Source of the DNA: Cristatella mucedo
Lineage: Eukaryota > Bryozoa > Phylactolaemata > Cristatellidae
Direction of reading: 5' to 3'
NCBI GenBank assembly: GCA_009760855.2
Contig: WPIO01000313.1
Span: forward strand, 1-36,382
Length of the DNA: 36,382 nucleotides
The position numbers and the translations under genes were made by a program. Positions within the stretch are counted from its first letter, which is position 1. Each line of letters opens with the position of its first letter. Below the pieces are notes generated by a model that did no database searches, was not told the origin of the DNA, and saw nothing but the letters and a program-made list of their open reading frames with translations. Shown piece by piece: positions 30,386 through 36,382 of the stretch.

Positions 30386-31762
30386 CTTGAACGATTGAGG
30401 ATAACATCTCTCTGTCAGACGAGGCACTGGCATGGTTTAATCTATCTGGACGTGTAGGGCTTAGGTCTCATCCTCCAGCCAAGTCTCTTGTGGAGTCCCT
30501 CACGGATCCATCCTCGGTCCGTTGCGGTTGTCCTTTATACTCCTTTCAATCTCCTGGAAAGGTGTTTAAGGCCAATGCCGTAGCATTTCGCTTTTCGGCT
30601 TATGATATGCAACTGTATTTGTCATTCAAACCATTGGAACCAGATGCAGCAACTGATAAACTGAATACTTGTCTTGCCGACATTCGATCCTGGATGTCAG
30701 CTAATGTTGTTAAACTAAGCAGTAATAAAACTAAAGTACTACTCATAGGGCACACGAAGCATGTGGCACGATTACACGGCTTCGCTCTTTTAATAAGTGA
30801 TACTGTGGTGCAACCATCATCGTGTGCTTGGAATTGGGGTGCAGCCTTTCGCCTACGTTGGGAAAGCTCCGTTAAGAAGACTGCTTCATGAGCAATTAAT
30901 CACGTCGATCCCTAATAACATTAGGAACTGTTGTCTTTAGTGTCGTGAAAACAATTTAGCTAGCTCTATAGTACTGTCCTATTTTGTGTATTGTAAATCC
31001 CTTTAGGAATGCTACCTCGAAAGCTACTAGGCCACTGCAGCTAGCTATGAATGCGGCTGGTTTGGAAATCGCAGAGGTTCTTCTCCTTCGTTAAGAGAGT
31101 TTGGATGGCTGCCGGTTGATGAACGGATGCAGAGGAGCATTGTCAACTGCGACAGTTAGGTTGATATTTTAGATATTACTGCACTAGTTGTCGAGGGTCG
31201 CTTGCTGTAGCTTGCTGCAGCGTTGTATCTAGCACTCCCTCCCAACTAGCTGCAACATTGTATCTAGTTCTTACTTCAAAGTCTCCTACAAAAGAACCTA
31301 GCAGCTTCATGATTTTAGCATCGTGTCACCGAATTTTGTCAATTATTAGGTCACTTCTCTTCCAGCTTCTTAAAGAATCAATAGGCCCTCCGAATATGTC
31401 CTCCGGCGTTTCTGCATACTACGTTTTTCGGGTACCAGTCATCACATTGATACAAGCCGAACATCCATGTGGGTCCTTGAGGCACTTAAAACTGTGAACT
31501 TGTTGACTGATATCCCAACCTTTCGAGGCTATATGATTTTCAAGACGAAACCTATGTCGGATATGTTCACTTTATTGGCTTCGGGTAGTTTTTATGTTCA
31601 CTATCTATATAGGCTATTTAGGCTATATACGTATTATTATCTCAAATTAGTTTTTGTTGCTCTTCGTGCTTATTTCAGCAGCTGTGAGCTGTATCATACT
31701 TCGAACGCCTCTGGAAGTTTTCTATTTCTGCCACGTCTAAAGTGAACCAAAAATAAAGTGTT
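30386..31762 (+). mobile_element. LINE-B remnant in intron 7 (CR1/L2-like)
   Basis: The ORF 30490-30891 is the longest LINE-B frame. It has a mutated GVPQGSVLG segment, then FRFSAYDMQLYLSFKPLEPD (YADD changed to AYDM), LADIRSWMSANVVKLSSNKT, LLIGHTKHVARLHGFALLIS and DTVVQPSSC. Unlike the copies at 13745, 21475 and 34745 it has no stop after LSSN and keeps the KT, so it is a separate, less decayed lineage shared only with 9085-10762. The ORF2 end near 31510-31570 reads DIPTFRGYMIFKTK. It lacks the 353-bp insertion of copy 1 but has a patchy segment at 31187-31395. Confidence 0.74.
31187..31395 (+). other. Patchy segment with small extra pieces relative to copy 1
   Basis: Relative to 9891-9951 plus 10305-10402, this stretch has several small extras: a repeated GCTTGCTGTA, CTCCCTCCC, ATGATT, ATT, and about 30 bases around CTTCCAGCTTCTTAAAGAAT near 31360. 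Two extras, CTCCCTCCC and ATGATTTTA, also occur inside the 353-bp insertion of copy 1 (near 9970 and 10188). This could be a consensus artefact from reads carrying the insertion, or a repair scar. Confidence 0.5.
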
Positions 31763-31859
31763 ACGTTCACGGTGCGAATTATGTTCAACGGATGTTTTAC
31801 TAGTGCTGTTTATAATGCCGATTATTGTACGACTTCTATGTGCTGTGTCAGCTACCTAT

Positions 31860-33460
31860 TCATAATACGTTTTTGCTGTTAACTTCCCTTACAGCAATTT
31901 TATAAGGCTTGCAAGAGTGTAAACCAGGTATACTTTCCATTTCTGTTTCTAGCTTAAGCACCTCGATATCAGCTGGAACAAGAAGCTAACCACTTTACCT
32001 TCTTCGATATGCCAGCTTCAAGCTCTGAAACAGCTGAGGCTCAGTCTTGTGGCCTAACTAAACTGCCAGACTCCTGGAAAGGCATGAAGTCGGTAAGCTC
32101 AGAAGTAGAGTTGCAACGCCTACATTTAAAAAAAATGTGTAGCCTAGGCAACGTCTAACTACCATAAAAAAGAATTGTTAAAGCACTGGTGCACTTTTTT
32201 AAAATGCCTATGTCTACGATCGACCGACTCCTTAACTCCTCCCAGATTAGCTATATCCCTAGCAATTATCGTGAAGATCAAGCAGATTGCTTCTGTAGCA
32301 TCTTTGTCGACAAGATAGACAAGAGCAGGGATTCCATCCCTAGGGTTGCAGCATAACATGCCTACTGGAATTATGTCCTACAACTGCATGGAGCTCCTTA
32401 ACATCTACGTTCAAGGAAGCAATGAGTGGCAATATTCTAAAGTGGATATCCTTATCAAAGAAGAGAAATAGTCCAGTAGACCCTATTCTTGCTCTCCTGC
32501 TTCCGATATGCTATAATCCATCTTCTGGTTCCATGTATATTTAAAGCAATAAAGATTTCATTAGCCTTTCTTCAAATCCCACTACCTCTCAGAAAGGCTA
32601 TAACCTGGCCACTACTCAAGAAAGCAACGATTGACTGAGAGAAGTTGGGCAACTTCTCAGTCTCTCTTCCATAGCTAATATAAAAGAAGCTGGAATGATT
32701 CGTTGCAGACCAGCTGAACTCTTATAGTGGAATTAGAAACGTCGGTAGTAAGATTCAATATGGTTTTAGAACTAATTAGTCCACGGAGTCAACATAACTT
32801 CTTGTGTATTATGACGTTCTTAGTAATGCAGGCTTAAGCTTGTTCGGCTGCATTTTTATGCTTGTTTTGATACTATCGATATGCCAGTGCTCGTGTGTGG
32901 TGCGTCTTGCCGGTTTATCACTGGCACTGCACTGCAATAGTCCAGTTATTATCTCAGTAGCCCACTCTAGAGAATAACCGTTGACGGACAATGATCAACA
33001 TGGGACCCTATTTCAAGTTGAGGTACCTACGGGCTTTGTCCTCAGTTGTGTTCGTTTAACAGTTTAGACTGACCGCTTGCCGATTTGATAGCCAGGCACA
33101 GTCTAGGCATTCACCACGTAGAGAACACTCACTGGCCCCAATCCTTTTACGCCTCCTAGTCCTTCAGCATGTAAAATATTCTCACATTTCATGCTGCACG
33201 TATATATGACAACACACATAAATGTAAGCAAATCTTTATGAATTAGATGATTAAAGCAACGTACTCGTTATGGAAAAAACTGTGGAATGTCAAAATGGGT
33301 ACGGTTATATAGTACAATTGGCTCTGGTCTTTGATATGTATTTTTGAATCTAAGGCTTCCCATTTCCAATGGACCGATTATTGAACGACCTCATGAGCTC
33401 CACCGTCAAGCCTGCATACCTTCAGCTAAATAATATCGTTAAATTCCGGCTTCTTTAGTC
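31860..33460. other. Probable gene-conversion tract replacing a cassette segment
   Basis: Outside this interval, copy 2 follows copy 1 at the expected offset. Inside it, copy 2 follows the exon 5 cassette. After exon 8 it has AGAAGTAGAGTTGCAACGCC and AATGTGTAGCCTAGGC as at 18810, and ACAACACACATAAATG near 33210 as at 19920. After TTCCGGCTTCTTTAGTC (33444-33460) it returns to the copy 1 type, AGGGATTCTACATCTATATT, against AGGGATGCTACATCTATATT at 12459. The left change lies between about 31826 and 31861. Confidence 0.72.
31953..32092 (+). pseudogene. LRR exon 8, frame broken by a 1-bp deletion
   Basis: TTTCTGTTTCTAG acceptor and GTAAGC donor are present, but the exon is 140 bp. It reads LKHLDISWNKKLTTLPSSIC, QLQALKQL, then a G is missing (CAGCTGAGGC against CAGCTGGAGGC in exon 5). 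The frame shifts to RLSLVA and a TAA stop. The sequence type is mosaic: the front is like exons 4 and 9, and the back and following intron are like exon 5. It is not like exon 3, its positional counterpart. If the deletion is real, including this exon would truncate the protein. Confidence 0.68.
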
Positions 33461-33992
33461 AGGGATTCTACATCTATATTGGGGATTTTTATGCTGCTTC
33501 CTGTCTCGACATCCGAAATTCACTGTTAGTTTGCCAGCATTTGCAACACGGTTCTTTTTTCTTTAGCCCCATCCTACCTATCAGATTTGCTTCCCCACGA
33601 GGCTAAGCATGCTACTACTCACCCTTCTAAATCTGGTAGTTTACCTACACCTCAAATGAATGTCTAGTCATTTGGAGACATGCCATTAGTTCGCATAGTC
33701 CTAAAGCCTATACAGACTTCGGCCTATCGTCATGCCATATCCTGACTTTAAAAAGATCTATTAATCCCACCACTTAGTGGGTCCGTGTGATTTTCCTTTA
33801 GTGTGCTTAACTGCGAGGACACCTTTATTGCTGCCATTAGCCACTGTAGCATGGTGACCCTGTATGTGTCACCTCAAACTAGGTTGTGCTTGTAGTCATG
33901 GAGCATTCTAGTAGCAGTTTCGTCCTGCTCTCCTTTAAGGAAATTTAAATTACTTAGTTCTCTTAAGATGCTTCGTAAATGTATTATCATTG
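32183..33992 (+). mobile_element. LINE-A remnant in intron 8, mosaic
   Basis: The first ~1.27 kb belong to the intron 5 type (TINRLLNSS... changed here to TIDRLLNSS; DCFCSIFVDKIDKSRDS) and the last ~530 bp to the intron 3 type. RT traces include KKATID near 32628 and a decayed palm near 32870. The C-terminal SGSM equivalent is near 33780 with GTCCGTG as in intron 3. The 3' end has AAATTTAAATTACTTAGTTC. It is dead. Confidence 0.73.
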
Positions 33993-34744
33993 CTTATACA
34001 TAAAACTTATGAATGCTGAAGCCTATTGAGGTGTGTACACTCTGATGCTGCATGGTGTATCTGGAATCATGTCTAGTTCATATTGAAAATAATATTTTTG
34101 ATATGGCTAAAAATGATTACACATTGTTAGAACCTAAAATGACGGTTAAAGCAGCTTCGCAAACAGCTGGTGTTTCTTAGCTGCAGAACTGTTTAGAACA
34201 ATTCCAAACAAGACTTCACCTGTAATGATACTTAGCATTTCGCTTTATCTACAACTTAATGCTTTAAATAGCATTAGTTTTTTAAAGCTGGTAACTTTAA
34301 TCATATTTTCTATTGAAAGGTTTGTCGACTCAGAGTACCTCAGTCGACAAGCTAATTACTTGTCAGTCTTTTTATCGATGCTTCCGAAGATACAAGAATT
34401 GTCTTCAGATCGGCGTACGAAGTTCGCATGTAGTTCATACCAAATTAAAAATAGAAGGAGCTGTTCGGTAACTACGCTATTAACTGCTCACATATATGAG
34501 CTTGGTGGAATGCGATTATTCAAAGGCTGATGACTGCACCCTCTTAGAAAGATTATATCCTCAGCAAACTTGACGCTTCTACTTTCGGTGGACACTGTGG
34601 TAACTATACTTTAGCCTTCTCATTCGGTCAACAATTCTTGGACTTTGTTGGAAACACGGTCGAGTTCAGGTTAGATAAAAAGAGTGATGCAGAGGATTTT
34701 GATAGGGAGCAGATAAGAAAAAAGTGACTAATACACTTTTTGGG
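33993..34744 (+). repeat. Long-type cassette spacer in intron 8
   Basis: Counterpart of 12993-13744. It contains the GTCGACT/AGTCGAC inverted repeat at 34324-34348. It also has the conserved frame YILSKLDASTFGGHCGN and FRLDKKSDAEDFDREQIRK in its second half, closed by an in-frame stop near 34727. No complete gene is seen. Confidence 0.6.
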
Positions 34745-36077
34745 ACTTAAACAATTGAGGATAACATCTGTCCGTCAGATAAAGAACTGGCTTGGTTTAT
34801 TCCATCCGGTTCATGTAGGGCTCAAGTGTCATCCAGCAACCAAGTCACCTGTGGAATCCCTCAACGGTCCATCCTCGTTCCGTTGTTGTTCTCCTTAAGT
34901 ACTCTAAATCTGGGAAAAAGTGTTTCAGCTCCATTGCGTAACATTTCGCTTTTCGGCTGACGATATGCAACTGTATTTGTCATCAAAACCGTTGGAACCA
35001 GCTGCAGCAACTGATAAACTGAATACTTGCCTTGCCGTAGTTCGATCCTGGATGTTGGCTAATAATATCACACTGAGCACTAATTAAACTGGAGGGCTAC
35101 TCACAGGGTACCAGAAGCATGTGGCAGGACTGCAAGGCTTAGCTCTTCTAATAGGTGATACTGTTGTGCGACAATCATCGTTTGCTCGAAGTTGGGGTGC
35201 ATTCGTTAGCCTTCATTTTGAAAGCTTCGTTAAGAAGACTGCTTCCAGAGCTAATAATAACATCGGTCTCTATTTAGGATCAGGAACTGTCGTCCACTGT
35301 GTCCTGAACAATATTTTGCTAGAGCCATAGTACTCTCTTATTTACATTTTTGTAAATCCCTTTAGGCTTGGCTACCTCGAAAAGCCACTAGGCCATTGTA
35401 GCTAGCTATGAATAGTGCTACAAGGCTAGTTCGGAAATCCCAGAGATTTTCCTACTTCGTTAAGAAAGCTTCGATGGCTGCCTATCGATCAACGGATGCA
35501 GAGGAGCATTGTCAACTGTGACAGTTAGGTTAAGGCTTTAGAGATGAGTGGCACTGATTGTCAACATTAGCTTGCTGCAGTGTTGTATCTGGCACAAATG
35601 CTGCAACATTGTATCTTGTTCTTACTTAAAAGTTTCCGACAAAAGAAACCAAGCAGCTTCCTAGCTTCGTGTCACCGAATTTCGTCAACTTAGGTCACCT
35701 CTTCAAAAGAATATGTCCTCAGGCTTTTCTGCGTGCCACATTCTTCGGGTACCAGTAATTTACATTGATACAAGCAGCGAATCCATGTGTATCCTTGAGT
35801 AAACCTACGAGGCACCTCAAACAGTGAAGTCGTTGACTGATATCACAACTTTTCGAGGCTATCTAACATTCAAGAAAAAACTTGTGTTAGATGTGTTCAC
35901 TGTATTTACTTCCGGTAGTTTTTATGTACACTATCTATGTATGCTATATACGTATTGCTGTCTCAAATTAGTTTTTGTTGGGCTTCATGCTTACTTTAGC
36001 AGCTGTAAACTTTTGCATAATTTGTACGACTCTGGAAGTCTTCATTTGTGCCTCACGTCAAGCGAACATAAATAAAG
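34745..36077 (+). mobile_element. LINE-B remnant in intron 8 (CR1/L2-like)
   Basis: Counterpart of 13745-15081. It carries the VTCGIPQRSILVPLLF equivalent near 34845-34890, SADDMQLYLSSKPLEPAAAT near 34955, and the shared TAA after LSTN (near 35087). The ORF 35121-35330 has AGLQGLALLIGDTVVRQSS. The ORF2 end near 35824-35890 reads DITTFRGYLTFKKKL. It ends AATAAAGTGCTACG. It is dead. The next ~194 bp lead to exon 9. Confidence 0.74.
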
Positions 36078-36271
36078 TGCTACGTTCACTGTGCGGATTA
36101 TGTTTGACAGATGTTTTACTAGTGCTGTTTATAATGCCGATTATTGTACGACTTCTATGTGCTGTGTCTGCTACCTATTCATCATACGTTTTTGCTGTTA
36201 ACTTCCCTTATAGCAATTTTATAAGGCTTGCAAGAGTGTAAACCAGGTATACTTTCCATTTCTGTTTCTAG

Positions 36272-36382
36272 CTTAAGCACCTCGATATCAGCGGGAACAA
36301 GAAGCTAACCACTTTACCTTCTTCGATATGCCAGCTTCAAGCTCTAATAAGGCTGGAGGCTCAGTCTTGTGGCCTAACTAAA
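36272..36382 (+). CDS. LRR exon 9, partial (cut by window end)
   Basis: The first 111 bp (37 codons) of an LRR exon after a TTTCTGTTTCTAG acceptor. It reads LKHLDISGNKKLTTLPSSIC, QLQA, LIRLEAQSCGLTK, open to the window end. It is the counterpart of exon 4; the first LRR is identical, and the second differs at the exposed positions (IR for TK, Q for R, S for C). The donor lies beyond the window. Confidence 0.7.

Larger units (their letters stand above)
21465..36382. repeat. Higher-order repeat, copy 2 (truncated by window end)
   Basis: This is the second period of the ~21.3-kb repeat, with four cassettes visible (exons 6-9). It keeps the element order of copy 1, including the LINE-C insertion at the same site, the same ~540-bp deletion just before LINE-C, and the same short and long intron types. 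It lacks the 353-bp LINE 3'-end insertion of copy 1 (9952-10304). Between about 31860 and 33460 it resembles the cassette around exon 5 rather than its positional counterpart. Confidence 0.88.

Noticed and set aside
1-36382. tRNA, rRNA, bacterial operons, phage or plasmid genes
   Set aside because: No cloverleaf or rRNA-like segments noticed by eye, and no long ORFs outside the LINE-C element. Absence of tRNA was judged without a covariance-model scan.
36272-36382. Assigning the LRR exons to a named gene such as SHOC2 or a lamprey-type VLR
   Set aside because: The LRR consensus (LxxLxxSxNxLTxLPxSI) is shared by many unrelated proteins and no flanking domain is in the window. Only the LRR class can be supported.

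Overview
The window looks like nuclear DNA of an animal, most likely an invertebrate; the sequence alone does not identify the phylum. There are no bacterial operons or ribosome-binding-site-led ORFs. Coding signal occurs as short ORFs bounded by splice-like signals (polypyrimidine-AG before, GTAAGC or GTGAGC after), surrounded by decayed CR1/L2-like non-LTR retrotransposons.

The backbone is a tandem array of nine cassettes on the + strand. Each holds one ~141-bp exon-like ORF coding 47 residues, which make two SHOC2-type leucine-rich repeats (24 + 23 residues). The exons lie at 1615, 4346, 10956, 15269, 18663, 22993, 25652, 31953 and 36272 (the last is cut by the window end). Each complete exon is a multiple of three and starts on a codon boundary, so they could be joined in any number or order without breaking frame or LRR spacing. 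Exon 2 (two 1-bp insertions) and exon 8 (one 1-bp deletion) are out of frame.

The introns are mostly mobile-element debris: LINE-A (+ strand, in every intron), LINE-B (+ strand, in long introns only) and LINE-C (- strand, a better preserved 2.4-kb insertion in introns 2 and 7). LINE-C still shows most of an RT domain with its YADD motif, but it has no endonuclease region and carries one frameshift and two stops that both copies share.

Above the cassette level there is a higher-order repeat of about 21.3 kb with five cassettes per period. Positions 1-21464 correspond to 21465-36382 and onward, with exons 1/6, 2/7, 3/8 and 4/9 as counterparts. The two copies differ by a 353-bp LINE 3'-end insertion near 10 kb, a likely 1.6-kb conversion tract around exon 8, and an insertion-rich left edge (about 1-3.5 kb) that looks like unpolished long-read sequence.

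The most interesting hypothesis is that this is part of an expandable LRR receptor locus. LRR-pair exons are multiplied by tandem duplication and exchanged by recombination. Residue differences cluster in the beta-strand face while the convex half is nearly invariant even at the DNA level. Transcript evidence is needed to tell a working gene from a decayed array or an assembly artefact.
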